Notes: generated by a model not told the origin, from the letters alone. 64,000 nt of DNA from Candidatus Aminicenantota bacterium (GCA_011773465.1 WVXO01000039.1:10898-74897); one strand, 5' to 3'. Positions 28,466 to 37,897 are shown, counted from the first letter of the stretch. Numbers and translations: made by a program.

Positions 28466-29340
28466 TCCAGAGTATGACGGGATTTGCAGAGAAGAAGTTT
28501 GATTCAAAGACTCTCTCGGTAAAAATCAGCATAAGAAGCTTAAACCATCGCTTCTTGGATTGGAATTATCGAGGGGCTCAAATTGGGGAGATAGAAAATA
28601 AGCTCAGAGCTGTCTTTCAGAGGAAACTACACAGAGGGCGGATTGAGGTTTTCTTTGAGCTGAATTACCTGGACCCTTCGTTCTGGGAACTTCGAATCAA
28701 TGAAGACTTACTCCAGAAAATTCTTTCTTCTCTGGAGAAGATTTCATCTCGGATGGGGAAAAGCGTGAATTTTTCAGCGGAGAATATGTTCAGTCTGCCC
28801 AATGTCGCAGAGTTTAAGAGAAAGGATTTCAGCGGGGAAGAAGTGGCCTTCCTGGAGAGTAGTTTTGAGAGAACATTGGATGAAGTCGTAAGGATGAGGA
28901 GAAGAGAAGGAAGAGAAATAGGAAAAGAGATTCGAAAACACCTTCAGAATATAAAGCAGGCTGTGAGCCGGATAGAAAAGCTAGCCAAAAGACAGCCCAT
29001 TTTCATAAGAGAAAGATTGAAGAAGCGACTGAAAGAATTGAAGCACGAAGCTCCTCTTTCAGATGAAAGAATTGCCGAGGAGGCTTCCTATTTTGCACAG
29101 AGATACGATTTGACAGAAGAGATAGCAAGGTTGAAATCTCATCTGGGCTATACCCTTGGCCTTCTTTCTCCAGAGAGAGAGGAGCCCGTGGGTAAAAAGC
29201 TGGATTTTGTCGCCCAAGAGATTTACCGGGAGGCTAACACCATAAATTCTAAATCTCACGATATCGAATTGGTCAGAGGGAGTTTGATTATAAAGGGAGA
29301 GGTGGAAAGTATACGACAGCAGGTTCAGAACATAGAATAG
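28462..29340 (+). CDS. yicC: YicC family endoribonuclease
   Basis: 292 residues. The N-terminus IQSMTGFAEKKF is the YicC_N signature; the C-terminal DUF1732 part has EARL-type ITAEIARLKSHL-like sequence and ends with EANTINSKS and VRGSLIIKGEVESIRQQVQNIE. Members are stress-linked RNases. The start is a TTG that overlaps the exporter stop by four bases, indicating coupling. It sits before gmk, as in many genomes. Confidence 0.92.
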   Translation: MIQSMTGFAEKKFDSKTLSVKISIRSLNHRFLDWNYRGAQIGEIENKLRAVFQRKLHRGRIEVFFELNYLDPSFWELRINEDLLQKILSSLEKISSRMGKSVNFSAENMFSLPNVAEFKRKDFSGEEVAFLESSFERTLDEVVRMRRREGREIGKEIRKHLQNIKQAVSRIEKLAKRQPIFIRERLKKRLKELKHEAPLSDERIAEEASYFAQRYDLTEEIARLKSHLGYTLGLLSPEREEPVGKKLDFVAQEIYREANTINSKSHDIELVRGSLIIKGEVESIRQQVQNIE

Positions 29341-29372
29341 AAAAGAAAAAGGCATAGGAAAGGAGAGATTTT

Positions 29373-29978
29373 ATGCTTTTTGTTATTACTGGCCCGTCTG
29401 GATGCGGAAAGACCACTCTGGTCAGGCAAGTTATGGAAAATGTGGAAGATGTCCAGTTTTCAGTTTCTCATACAACCCGAAAGAAAAGAAATTCAGAGAA
29501 AGAAGGCAAGGATTATTATTTTGTTTCAAAGTCTGAGTTTGAGCAGATGATTAAAGAGGAGAAATTTGCTGAGTGGACTGTTATCCATGGAAATCATTAT
29601 GGGACCTCCAAGAGAGAGATAGAGAAAAAAGGAATCCAGGGAGATATTCTCCTGGACATCGATGTTCAAGGTGCCGAGCAGATAAAGGAAAAGTTAAAGA
29701 GAGGCGTGTTCATCTTTATCCTGCCTCCCTTATTTGAGGAGCTTAAAGCCAGGCTTGAAGAGAGAGGCCAGGAAAGTCCAGATTCGATAAAGCAAAGGCT
29801 CGAGGTTGCCAGAAAAGATATCAGGTTCTATCCTCATTTTGATTATATCATTATTAATGACGATATGAAAAAAGCTTCGAAGGAACTGGAAGCTATTATT
29901 TTAAGCGCGAGATGTCGCCTCGATATTAAGAAAAAAGAAATTGTTCCCATTCTTCGGAGTTTCTCTGAGGACAAATAA
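29373..29978 (+). CDS. gmk: Guanylate kinase
   Basis: 201 residues. P-loop GPSGCGKTTL at the N-terminus, the GMP-binding region SVSHTTRKKR and GKDYYFVSKSEFE, and DIDVQGAEQIK. Converts GMP to GDP. The usual yicC-gmk-rpoZ-coaBC order appears here without rpoZ: only nine bases separate gmk from coaBC, so omega must be elsewhere or absent. AGGAGAG precedes the ATG. Confidence 0.96.
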   Translation: MLFVITGPSGCGKTTLVRQVMENVEDVQFSVSHTTRKKRNSEKEGKDYYFVSKSEFEQMIKEEKFAEWTVIHGNHYGTSKREIEKKGIQGDILLDIDVQGAEQIKEKLKRGVFIFILPPLFEELKARLEERGQESPDSIKQRLEVARKDIRFYPHFDYIIINDDMKKASKELEAIILSARCRLDIKKKEIVPILRSFSEDK

Positions 29979-29987
29979 GAGGTTAAG

Positions 29988-31175
29988 ATGGCTAAAATTA
30001 CATTGGGAGTGTGTTCCTCTATTAGCCTGTATAAAGCTTGTGAAATAATCCGCAGCTTCCAAAAAGAGAAGTTTCAGGTTCAAGTTATCCTGACAAAAAA
30101 TGCTTCCCGTTTGATTTCTCCTCTTCTTTTTAGTTCCCTCTCAGGACAAAAGGCTATTGTGGACCCTTTTGAGGAAGAATACTCGGAGGATATTCCACAT
30201 GTGGATTTGGCGAAGGAGACATCCCTCCTGCTTGTTGCCCCGGCCACAGCAAACATGATCGGAAAATTCGCTTCCGGCGTTGCTGATGATTTTTTATCGA
30301 CTTTCTATACGGCTTCCCAGTGTCCCGTTCTTATTGCTCCTTCGATGAATGAGGCCATGTTTCTTCATCGGCAAACCCAGGAGAATATCCAGAAACTAAG
30401 AGCCACCGGAGTAAGGTTTGTTGAGCCAGAAAAAGGATATTTGGCTTGTAAGGATACAGGATGGGGAAGGTTGGCAGCTCCTGAGAAGATTGTTGAGGAA
30501 GGGCTGAGATTGATAAAGAAGAGCGAAAGCTTAAAGGGCAAAACGGTATTAGTCACAGCCGGACCGACAAGGGAATTCCTGGACCCGGTCCGCTTTCTTA
30601 CTAACCGCTCTTCAGGAAAAATGGGTTATGAGCTAGCTGAGGAAGCACTCAGGCGCGGGGCGGAAGTCATTCTTATTTCAGGGCCGACTTATATTTTTCC
30701 CCCGCCAGAAGCAAAGTTTAAAAAAGTCCAGACAGCTAAGGAAATGGAGAAGGAGGTCGTGGCTCACTTCGGTCACGCTGATGTCGTCATCATGGCTGCG
30801 GCCGTTTCAGATTTCAGGTTTGCTGAGGCGTCTTCTCAAAAAATAAAAAAAGAAAAATTAGAGAAGAAAATCGATATCGTATTAACAGAGGATGTTTTGC
30901 AAAAATTAAGCTCGAAGAAAGGAACAAAAATTATCGTCGGCTTTGCTGCTGAGACAGAGGATGTTGTCAACAACGCACTCAAAAAAATGAAGAAGAAAAA
31001 TCTTGATTTAATCGTGGCCAACAATGTTTTAGCTGAAGGAATTGGTTTTGAATCGGATTTTAACCAAGTAACCCTCATTTTCCCTGACGGCAAAACGATT
31101 GATACGGAAAAAAAGAGTAAGCTTGAGATAAGCCAATTAATCTTGGATAAAGTAGAGGATATCCTTGGAAGATAA
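29988..31175 (+). CDS. coaBC: Bifunctional phosphopantothenoylcysteine decarboxylase / phosphopantothenate--cysteine ligase
   Basis: 395 residues. The N-terminal CoaC flavodoxin-like half has VCSSISLYKACEIIR, the PSMNEAMF region and the catalytic Cys in GYLACKDTGWGR. The C-terminal CoaB half starts KGKTVLVTAGPTREFLDPVR with the SSGKMGYELAEEAL nucleotide site and MAAAVSDFR. Makes 4'-phosphopantetheine for coenzyme A; coaD, the next enzyme, is at 39.6 kb. The stop overlaps the downstream UDG start. Confidence 0.95.
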   Translation: MAKITLGVCSSISLYKACEIIRSFQKEKFQVQVILTKNASRLISPLLFSSLSGQKAIVDPFEEEYSEDIPHVDLAKETSLLLVAPATANMIGKFASGVADDFLSTFYTASQCPVLIAPSMNEAMFLHRQTQENIQKLRATGVRFVEPEKGYLACKDTGWGRLAAPEKIVEEGLRLIKKSESLKGKTVLVTAGPTREFLDPVRFLTNRSSGKMGYELAEEALRRGAEVILISGPTYIFPPPEAKFKKVQTAKEMEKEVVAHFGHADVVIMAAAVSDFRFAEASSQKIKKEKLEKKIDIVLTEDVLQKLSSKKGTKIIVGFAAETEDVVNNALKKMKKKNLDLIVANNVLAEGIGFESDFNQVTLIFPDGKTIDTEKKSKLEISQLILDKVEDILGR

Positions 31176-31827
31176 AGCTCTAAAACTCATCGACCGCCTT
31201 GAAGAGAAATTAAAATATTTTTCCCAGCTTGGAGCTGAGTTTGTTTCATCGTCATCTTCTTCCGAGGACGCCCCTTATCTTTCCCTAAAAGAGAGGATCC
31301 TCAACTGTCAAAAATGTCCGCTTTCTCAAGGGCGGAAGAATGCAGTCCCTGGAGAGGGAAACCTTGGAACTGAGCTAATGTTCGTAGGCGAAGCGCCTGG
31401 TCGCGATGAAGACATTCAGGGGCGTCCCTTTGTGGGAAGGGCAGGGCAGCTTTTGACCAGAATTATCCATGCCATGAAGTTTAAAAGAGAAGAAGTTTAT
31501 ATAACGAATATTGTCAAGTGCAGACCTCCTGAGAACAGAACTCCTCACAAACAGGAAATTGATGTGTGCCAGGATTATCTTAGGGAACAGCTAGAAATGA
31601 TAAAGCCCAAGGTTATCGTGACCTTGGGGAAAGTAGCCGCTGACTTTTTTATCCAGAGCAAACTGGGAATGACAGCCTTAAGAGGAAATTTTTATGAGTT
31701 TAATAATATAAAAGTGATGCCGACCTTTCATCCTTCTTATATTATAAGAAACGAAGGCAATAAAGAAATCAAGAAAATGGTCTGGGAAGACATGCAGAAA
31801 GTGATGGCCTTCCTGGGCAAGAAATGA
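31165..31827 (+). CDS. Family 4 uracil-DNA glycosylase (4Fe-4S)
   Basis: 220 residues from a TTG that overlaps coaBC by 11 bases. Motif 1 GEAPGRDEDIQGRPFVGRAG and C-terminal HPSYI define family 4. Four cysteines are placed for the cluster: C48 and C51 (CQKC), C119 (VKCRPPENR) and C135. It removes uracil from DNA. The N-terminal ~40 residues are a low-complexity serine-rich extension (SSSSSSED) also seen in DNA-polymerase-related members. Downstream priA overlaps by four bases. Confidence 0.93.
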   Translation: MEDKALKLIDRLEEKLKYFSQLGAEFVSSSSSSEDAPYLSLKERILNCQKCPLSQGRKNAVPGEGNLGTELMFVGEAPGRDEDIQGRPFVGRAGQLLTRIIHAMKFKREEVYITNIVKCRPPENRTPHKQEIDVCQDYLREQLEMIKPKVIVTLGKVAADFFIQSKLGMTALRGNFYEFNNIKVMPTFHPSYIIRNEGNKEIKKMVWEDMQKVMAFLGKK

Positions 31828-33968
31828 CCTTGTATGCAGAAGTTATCCTTTCCCTTCCCTTAGACCAGTCTTTTTCCTACAGCGTTCCTGAATCCTGCGA
31901 GAAAAGGGCTAAGGTCGGCTCAAGAGTGCTTGTGCCGCTCGGTCAGAGGATGCTGACAGGATTCATCGTAAGGCTAAGGAAAAGAAGAGTTTCTCCAGAA
32001 TTTGAACTCAAGGAAATTGCGGAAGTATTGGATGAAGAGCCAATTTTTTCCATATCTTTCCTCTCTTTTACCCGAAAGCTATGCGAATATTATTACTCGT
32101 CCTGGGGAGAGCTTCTTCAGGCTTCCCTCCCGCCATCATTTATACTAAAAAGCAAAAAAAGGATCACCCTCTCTGAAAGAGGAAGAGCTGCGCTCCGGGA
32201 TGAGGATCTCTCTAGGGAAGAAACGGAGCTCTTAAGGTTTATCCAAAAAAGAAGTTACAGCGCTCTTTTCCTTAAAAGGAAATTTAGAGTCAGAAATCTT
32301 TCCCATCTTCTTTCCCGACTGGAAAAGAAAGGTTTTATCCTTATCCAGAAGGAAATAGCGAAAGCGAGAAAAAAGATATTTTCAGCTGCTCCCATGAGCC
32401 AGACTCAGCTTGAAATAGATTTTTCGTTGGATGCGCAGTCTCGGGAAGTAGCAGATCAAATCACTCGCAGAATGGAGAAAAAAGTCTTTTCACCTTTCTT
32501 CCTCTACGGGCCCCCGGAGAAGAGAGAGGCTGTTTACTCTCGTTTGATTAAAGAGATTCTGGCAAGTGGATGTAGAGTTTTGTTTTTGGTTCCGGAAATC
32601 GCCCTGACTCAAACCCTAATAGAGAGGTTTGAGAAAAAGCTGGGAGAAAAGGTTGCTCTTCTTCACAGTCAATTATCAGATAGAAAGAGGGAGCTTGAGT
32701 GGCGAAAAATAAAAGAGGGAGAGGTGGATGTGGTTGTTGGCCCCCGTTCAGCTCTTCTTTCTCCTGTTGATCATCTAGGCTTGATTATTGTCGATGAAGA
32801 GGAGGATGACTCATACTATCAGCTGGAGAGCCCTTCCTATGATGCCCGGAAGGGCGCCTGGTTGAGAGCAAAGCACGAAGGAGCGGCGCTTGTTTATGGT
32901 TCAGCCCTTCCTTCTGTTGAGGCATTTTACAGGGCCAGAAAGGGAAAATACCTTTATTGTTTAGATAGTGAGGCAAGAGAGGCGAAGGTCGAAATTGTTG
33001 ATGACAGGCTGGAAAGAGGATTGATTTCCTCTAAGCTTGAAGAAAAGATATCTGAAAGAATGAAGAAGGGAGAGCAAATTTTAGTTTTCTTTAACCGACG
33101 AGGATATGCCTCTTATCTCTTCTGTTCAAGATGCAATTACATTTCCCGTTGCATTCATTGCGATATTGCCTTGACTTATCATAAGAAAGAAGGGAAATTG
33201 GTTTGCCACTACTGCAATTATTCTGTTGTCATAATGAATCGTTGTCCTGACTGTGGAAGCAGGATGATCAGAGAAAGAGGCACTGGTATCGAGGCGGTTG
33301 AAGAAGAATTGAAAACAATTTTCCCTAAGGGCAGGATAGCGCTTTTTACGACAGATTTAGACAAGAGAGAGCAGGAAAGAATCCTTCGTAACTTCTGGAC
33401 TGGGAAAATTGATATTCTGATTGGAACGCAGCTCTTAGCTCATCAGGTAGAATTACCTCCGGCGTCTTTGATAGCCATTCTCTTCCCAGAAACTATTCTT
33501 ACCCTGTCAGATTACAGAGCCAGTCAAAAAACTTTTCAGACATTAAGCCTGATGATGAGGTTTCTTAAGAGCGGTAATAAGGCGGAGGTTATTATCCAGA
33601 CAGCTCTCCCTCATCATTTCAGTATACGCCAGGTTGCCCTGGAAGATTATTTTTCGTTTTTTAAAGAGGAGCTGAAACTCCGCCGCCTTATGAATTATCC
33701 ACCTTTTTCCCGAATGGCTGAAATTTTATTCCAGGGCGAGAATTTGAGGAACGTGGCCAGGAAGTCAAGGGAATTTTCGACAAGGGTAAAAAGCTTAGAA
33801 GGAGATGTGGATATCTTGGGTCCTGCTTTAGCTTCGGTTTCAAAGGTGAGAGGGATAAGCAGAGTCCAGGTCATCTTAAAGGCCCGCAGAAAGGAAGAAT
33901 TGGACAAGGTTTTAAGAGAGTCATTAAAGACAATCAAATTGAGGAAGTCAGTTTGGGTTTACGAATGA
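31824..33968 (+). CDS. priA: PriA-like primosomal protein with degenerate ATPase/helicase motifs
   Basis: 714 residues. The 3'-DNA-binding N-domain, winged helix, helicase lobes and zinc-binding cysteines (CSRCNYISRCIHC, CHYCN, CPDCG) are all recognisable. The helicase motifs are not intact. Walker A, usually GVTGSGKTEVY, reads GPPEKREAVY near residue 228. DEEHD reads DEEED near 320. GSATPS reads GSALPS. The GTQMxxKGxDFP motif reads GTQLLAHQVELP, and the RAGR arginine finger region is lost (SLMMRFLKSGNK). It should bind forked DNA and zinc but probably cannot hydrolyse ATP, like actinobacterial PriA. The frame is unbroken over its whole length, arguing for selection. Confidence 0.93.
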   Translation: MTLYAEVILSLPLDQSFSYSVPESCEKRAKVGSRVLVPLGQRMLTGFIVRLRKRRVSPEFELKEIAEVLDEEPIFSISFLSFTRKLCEYYYSSWGELLQASLPPSFILKSKKRITLSERGRAALRDEDLSREETELLRFIQKRSYSALFLKRKFRVRNLSHLLSRLEKKGFILIQKEIAKARKKIFSAAPMSQTQLEIDFSLDAQSREVADQITRRMEKKVFSPFFLYGPPEKREAVYSRLIKEILASGCRVLFLVPEIALTQTLIERFEKKLGEKVALLHSQLSDRKRELEWRKIKEGEVDVVVGPRSALLSPVDHLGLIIVDEEEDDSYYQLESPSYDARKGAWLRAKHEGAALVYGSALPSVEAFYRARKGKYLYCLDSEAREAKVEIVDDRLERGLISSKLEEKISERMKKGEQILVFFNRRGYASYLFCSRCNYISRCIHCDIALTYHKKEGKLVCHYCNYSVVIMNRCPDCGSRMIRERGTGIEAVEEELKTIFPKGRIALFTTDLDKREQERILRNFWTGKIDILIGTQLLAHQVELPPASLIAILFPETILTLSDYRASQKTFQTLSLMMRFLKSGNKAEVIIQTALPHHFSIRQVALEDYFSFFKEELKLRRLMNYPPFSRMAEILFQGENLRNVARKSREFSTRVKSLEGDVDILGPALASVSKVRGISRVQVILKARRKEELDKVLRESLKTIKLRKSVWVYE

Positions 33969-33978
33969 AATGATAAAA

Positions 33979-34028
33979 AAAGGGGACAGGCTACTTTTTT
34001 TATTCAGAAAAAGTAGCCTGTCCCCTTT
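33979..34028. repeat. Perfect 21-bp inverted repeat between convergent genes
   Basis: Arms 33979-33999 and 34008-34028 are exact complements around an 8-nt loop; the core is GGGGACAGGCTAC and the ends are A/T tracts. It lies between convergent priA and the lipoprotein gene, so it can serve as a bidirectional terminator. The GGGGACAGG core also resembles REP-like elements tied to Y1/RAYT transposases in other bacteria (recalled, not tested). A short related sequence occurs near 16213. Confidence 0.85.
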
Positions 34029-34045
34029 CTTGCGGAAGAATATTT

Positions 34046-34618
34046 TTAGGGGTCAGCCCAGTCGGCAAAGTATATGGTTAGATAGCCTGTAGCTTGAATC
34101 GGGTTGCCATCCAAGTCATGACCAAAAAAAACGATCTCGGCAACTGCCCAGATAACGTTAAAAGTTCCGATTAGGTTGCTCAAGGGAGGGACAGTCTTGG
34201 CTTCCGCTCTCACTGCCAAAATATCGAGATCCACAGTACCGTCAACTTCGCAAACAGCTGAGAGACTGCCTTCGAATCCAAGGGGGACCGGATCTCCTTC
34301 TGGGCTAGTGTAAGTGACCGTGTAGCGGTTAATCATTACGCTGGTTTTGTAGGATTCTCCAGGCAAAAGGGGAGCTGGTTTCTTAAGCTTCGCTTCTAGG
34401 GTTGCCACAACCGGGTTTGTCAGATAGCCTCCTGCTGTTTGGACATCTGATATAAGATAATCTGCATCATTACCTTCTGCATCCATCCCTAGTATTCTCG
34501 TGACTGTCAGAACAACTCCGGACTTTTCGCTATCGCCCACTGTGTTATCGCAAGAAAGGAGGAAGAAAAAAACGCAAAGAATTGCTGTAATTTTCAGGGA
34601 GTTTTTTATTCTTTTCAT
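34046..34618 (-). CDS. Hypothetical lipoprotein at the end of the pil operon
   Basis: 190 residues with a clear lipobox (CVFFFLLSC, then DN). The remainder is predicted beta-rich (VVLTVTRILG, YKTSVMINRYTVTYTSPEGDP) and reads like a single immunoglobulin-like domain. No family is recognised. It starts 13 bases after the pilQ stop on the same strand, so it is probably cotranscribed and may be a secretin-associated or pilus-related lipoprotein. The D after the lipobox Cys would in enterobacteria favour inner-membrane retention. Confidence 0.75.
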   Translation of the reverse strand: MKRIKNSLKITAILCVFFFLLSCDNTVGDSEKSGVVLTVTRILGMDAEGNDADYLISDVQTAGGYLTNPVVATLEAKLKKPAPLLPGESYKTSVMINRYTVTYTSPEGDPVPLGFEGSLSAVCEVDGTVDLDILAVRAEAKTVPPLSNLIGTFNVIWAVAEIVFFGHDLDGNPIQATGYLTIYFADWADP

Positions 34619-34631
34619 TTTATACTTCCTG

Positions 34632-36863
34632 TTATTTTATTATTCGAGGAGTGATAAAAATGATCAGCTCTCGGTTTTGCCTTGTGCGAGCGAAATTCTT
34701 GAAAAGGCCTCCCAGAATGGGAATCTTATGGAGCAGGGGAACTTTTTCTCGAGTAAAAGAATCTTCAGTCCTGTAAATTCCTCCAATAACGGTTGTTCCC
34801 CCATCGATAACCATGACCGTGGTGGTTGCTCTTTGAGTAGTTATCGGAGGAATACCATTGACCAGGTTGGCAAAGTCGGCAGCGTTGTTCATTATTTCAA
34901 TATCCATAATAATTGTTCCTTCAGCGGTTATCTGAGGAGTGGCTCTAAGCTCTAATGCTGCATTAACGAATCTCGTGGTTGTGGTAAAGTTAGCTACAGT
35001 CTGGACAGGAATCTGCCTTCCCTGGATAATCTCTGCTTGCTGGTTGTTCTGAGTGGTTACTGTGGGACTGGAGATGATTTGGCCTTGACCCGAAATTTCA
35101 AGAGCAGATATAGCCATATCGAGCCTGAAGGTATCCAAGACGCTGCCAAAAGTGATTCCGAGTGCGGTATTGAATGCAGGAGCAGGGAGGTTAATAGCAT
35201 AACCGCCCAGAGGACCTCCGATTCCTTTGGTGGTGATTCCTTGAGGGATCAGAGCCCCGTCAACTGTTATGTCGCTCGGGAATTTTAGAGAAGTCTGGTT
35301 GCCATGAAGAGGATCCATTACACCGCGAAATCCCCATTGGATACCGAGGTTGCGGACAAAGGTGGAAGTGGCCTCCACAATTCTAGCCTCGATAGAGACT
35401 TGTGGGGTTGGCGTATCAAACACAGCTATGAGTTTTTCCAACGTATCGATTCTGTCTAAGACGTCAGAAATGATCAAGGTATTTGTTCTCTCATCGACAA
35501 TGATTTCTCCTCTTTGGGAGATTTTGGTCCTAAGAAGACCTTCAACATCTCCAGCTTTTGCGTAGGAGAGGTCAAACACTTTAACTTGAATAGGACCGGC
35601 TAATTCTTTGCTTTCTTCCAGCTTTCTCTGCTCTTCGTCTTCTCGAGTGAGAACTGCGATAGGAGCAATTCGGAGAACGTTCCCCTCAATTGTTTTTCCC
35701 ATTTTGTTTAACCTGAGAATAATATCGAGAGCTTGATCCCAGGGAACATCCTGCAAGTCGCAGGTGACAGTCCCTCTTACCTCTGGATCGAAAACGACGT
35801 TCAGGCCGGCAAAATGCCCCAGATACAGAATAACATCTCGCAGGTCAGCATCCTTGAATTTCATGCTGATAATTTCTCCAGTATATCTTACTTCGGGTGC
35901 TTCAAGGATTTTAGGCCTGATGGGAGTTACGGGAACCTCTGGGACTCGTTCAGGTACTGTGGGAACCTCTATTGGCACCGGAGGAGGCGCTACCTCTTCA
36001 ACTGGGATCCAGGGAGCCGGAGGTGCCGGTCTTGGAATCGGAGGAACCATGGCGGGAGCAACTCGAGCTACTTCGTCTTCATAGAATTGGAAGATAAAAT
36101 TCTCTTGCTCAGAGTATAAAGCGTAGAATTTGGGCTTATCCAGGTCGAAGACTAATCGAGCGATTGTGTAAGGGGGAGCCGTTTCAAATTGTCCCGTTCT
36201 TACTCTTTGGATATCCATCTTTCCTAATGGATAGCGGAAAGTGGGATCAGGATAAAATGTGTGGAAGAAGTCAATTACCAAACGCAGAGGATTTTCGAGT
36301 GCAAATATCTGGGTTATAGCTTTTTCGTCCAGTCTTGCCGTGACATTAACAATGCCCTTTTGCTCAAAGATGCCAACTTCTTTAAAGAGTAATTGCTTTT
36401 TAGGCCATCTTTTGAGTTCTTCTTCCGTTGCCGAATCGATTATGTATCCGTTTAAAGTTCTCTGGATTCTATTCAGCTCTACAGTTGTTTGTTCTTGATC
36501 AGCATAGATTCTGTACGGCACTTGCTCCTTCATCTCGATTAGAACATGGATATCGTTATCCTCTATTCTTTCTAACTTTATGTCCTCAACGAGTGCAGAT
36601 TCTCCCAGATTGATTTGAAGATCTTCTGCTGTTTCAGCGTTATCGAACTCGAGCACAATTGTTGAAGGAGCATCCTCCAGATAGTATGTTTTAGAGATGG
36701 CTGGAGGCGCGCTCGTTTTAAATATTATTAATGTATTGAGCTTTTCAGGCTTGACAGAAATTTCATTTATGGTGACCAAGGCTTCGTTGCTAAGAACATA
36801 TCCGCTTAATAAGGCAAGAAGGCAAAATCCAGAAAGGATTTGGAATAAATTTTTCCATTTCAT
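34632..36863 (-). CDS. pilQ: Type IV pilus secretin PilQ
   Basis: 743 residues from ATG 36863, with GAGGAG upstream and a signal peptide; an upstream in-frame ATG overlaps pilP and lacks these. AMIN-type beta domains are followed by a proline-rich linker (about residues 285-345). STN/secretin N0 (VTCDLQDVPWDQALDIIL) and N1 domains come next, then the secretin core with SSPTVTTQNNQQAEIIQG and the end ELIIFITPRII. It forms the outer-membrane gate of the pilus. One base separates it from pilP. Confidence 0.95.
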   Translation of the reverse strand: MKWKNLFQILSGFCLLALLSGYVLSNEALVTINEISVKPEKLNTLIIFKTSAPPAISKTYYLEDAPSTIVLEFDNAETAEDLQINLGESALVEDIKLERIEDNDIHVLIEMKEQVPYRIYADQEQTTVELNRIQRTLNGYIIDSATEEELKRWPKKQLLFKEVGIFEQKGIVNVTARLDEKAITQIFALENPLRLVIDFFHTFYPDPTFRYPLGKMDIQRVRTGQFETAPPYTIARLVFDLDKPKFYALYSEQENFIFQFYEDEVARVAPAMVPPIPRPAPPAPWIPVEEVAPPPVPIEVPTVPERVPEVPVTPIRPKILEAPEVRYTGEIISMKFKDADLRDVILYLGHFAGLNVVFDPEVRGTVTCDLQDVPWDQALDIILRLNKMGKTIEGNVLRIAPIAVLTREDEEQRKLEESKELAGPIQVKVFDLSYAKAGDVEGLLRTKISQRGEIIVDERTNTLIISDVLDRIDTLEKLIAVFDTPTPQVSIEARIVEATSTFVRNLGIQWGFRGVMDPLHGNQTSLKFPSDITVDGALIPQGITTKGIGGPLGGYAINLPAPAFNTALGITFGSVLDTFRLDMAISALEISGQGQIISSPTVTTQNNQQAEIIQGRQIPVQTVANFTTTTRFVNAALELRATPQITAEGTIIMDIEIMNNAADFANLVNGIPPITTQRATTTVMVIDGGTTVIGGIYRTEDSFTREKVPLLHKIPILGGLFKNFARTRQNRELIIFITPRIIK

Positions 36864-36864
36864 C

Positions 36865-37326
36865 TTACCGCTCCTCTGGATGAATTTCTTTGACAATATC
36901 TTTTGGCTCAAATAAAGGAAAGCCTCTTTCTTTTGTTTTCCGGAAAGTAACTTTTGACTCTTGAATTGACAAAACGAAGCCGTCAGAGAATCTTTGTCCA
37001 ACTTTGATGAACAGCGGGAATTCCTGAGGACCGGTTACTATAGCGGTGAATTTTCCTCTGGCCTTAACAATACCTATAAGGGTTATATCGTCGATATAAA
37101 TTTCAGGCTTTCCGGTAGGTGAAATTTTTCTCTTGGTATCTCTGCCTGCAAGCAAATCCATGAAAGGATCTTTCCTCCCTGCACGCTCGTAGGCAGGGAA
37201 AGTCCTTTTTGGCATCTCAGAGCTGAGTTCTTTTGCTAAATCCTTTTTTTCTTCCTGAGATAAGACGGGTAGGATAAACAGACAAGTAAGACCGAATAAA
37301 ATAAAGAGATGTAATATTTTTCTCAT
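36865..37326 (-). CDS. pilP: Type IV pilus assembly protein PilP
   Basis: 153 residues from the ATG at 37326; an in-frame start 45 bases upstream overlaps pilO. A signal peptide (LFILFGLTCLFILPVLSQ) precedes a disordered linker and the PilP beta domain (GRKDPFMDLL, then DDITLIGIVKARGKFTAIV). PilP links PilN/O to PilQ. A classic lipobox is not convincing: the only Cys lies inside the hydrophobic core. Confidence 0.88.
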   Translation of the reverse strand: MRKILHLFILFGLTCLFILPVLSQEEKKDLAKELSSEMPKRTFPAYERAGRKDPFMDLLAGRDTKRKISPTGKPEIYIDDITLIGIVKARGKFTAIVTGPQEFPLFIKVGQRFSDGFVLSIQESKVTFRKTKERGFPLFEPKDIVKEIHPEER

Positions 37327-37336
37327 TTTTTTTCTT

Positions 37337-37897
37337 TCATCTACTCCTCTCTCCGGGAGGAGTTTCCTCACGAAAGATGTATGTTTTTGCTGTATAGGCT
37401 GCAGATATGGTGGAGGCCTCTGTCTGTTTTGTAAGGGATTTAATCGAGAAATCCTCTACATTAAAGAGGCGCGAAAAATTGCTCAAGCGGTCGAAGAACA
37501 TCGCTAGATTGTGATAGTTTCCTGTTATTTCTATCGAAATCGGCCACTCATAGTAAAATTCCATGTCGACTTCACCTTTGGGAAGAAATTTTACAATATT
37601 AAGACGAGAATTAATCGCGAGCTGCTGCATTTTCTTTAGAATGTCCCAGATTTCTTTCCTTTTTGGGATGATAGCCTCTAGCTCGTTAAGAATTTTCCTC
37701 AAGTCAACTAATTCTTCCTCGATTCGACTCAGTTGCAGATTTTTTTGTTTCAGGTTCGTTACTTCTGCTTCAGTTTTCTCCCTTTCTTGTTTAAGAGCTG
37801 TCAGTTTAGTGTTTTGTGGTTTGAAATAGACAAAGAAGAGAAGGGCAAAGACAATCACCGCCAGGAGGAAGTGACCATACCAGGGCCAATCTTTCAT
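37337..37897 (-). CDS. pilO: Type IV pilus assembly protein PilO
   Basis: 186 residues: a short cytosolic end, one transmembrane helix (FLLAVIVFALLFFVYF), a periplasmic coiled coil (ALKQEREKTEAEVTNLKQK) and a ferredoxin-like domain with FYEWPISIEITGNYHNLAMFF, a PilO hallmark. Partners with PilN in the inner-membrane alignment complex. It overlaps pilN by four bases. Confidence 0.92.
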   Translation of the reverse strand: MKDWPWYGHFLLAVIVFALLFFVYFKPQNTKLTALKQEREKTEAEVTNLKQKNLQLSRIEEELVDLRKILNELEAIIPKRKEIWDILKKMQQLAINSRLNIVKFLPKGEVDMEFYYEWPISIEITGNYHNLAMFFDRLSNFSRLFNVEDFSIKSLTKQTEASTISAAYTAKTYIFREETPPGERSR

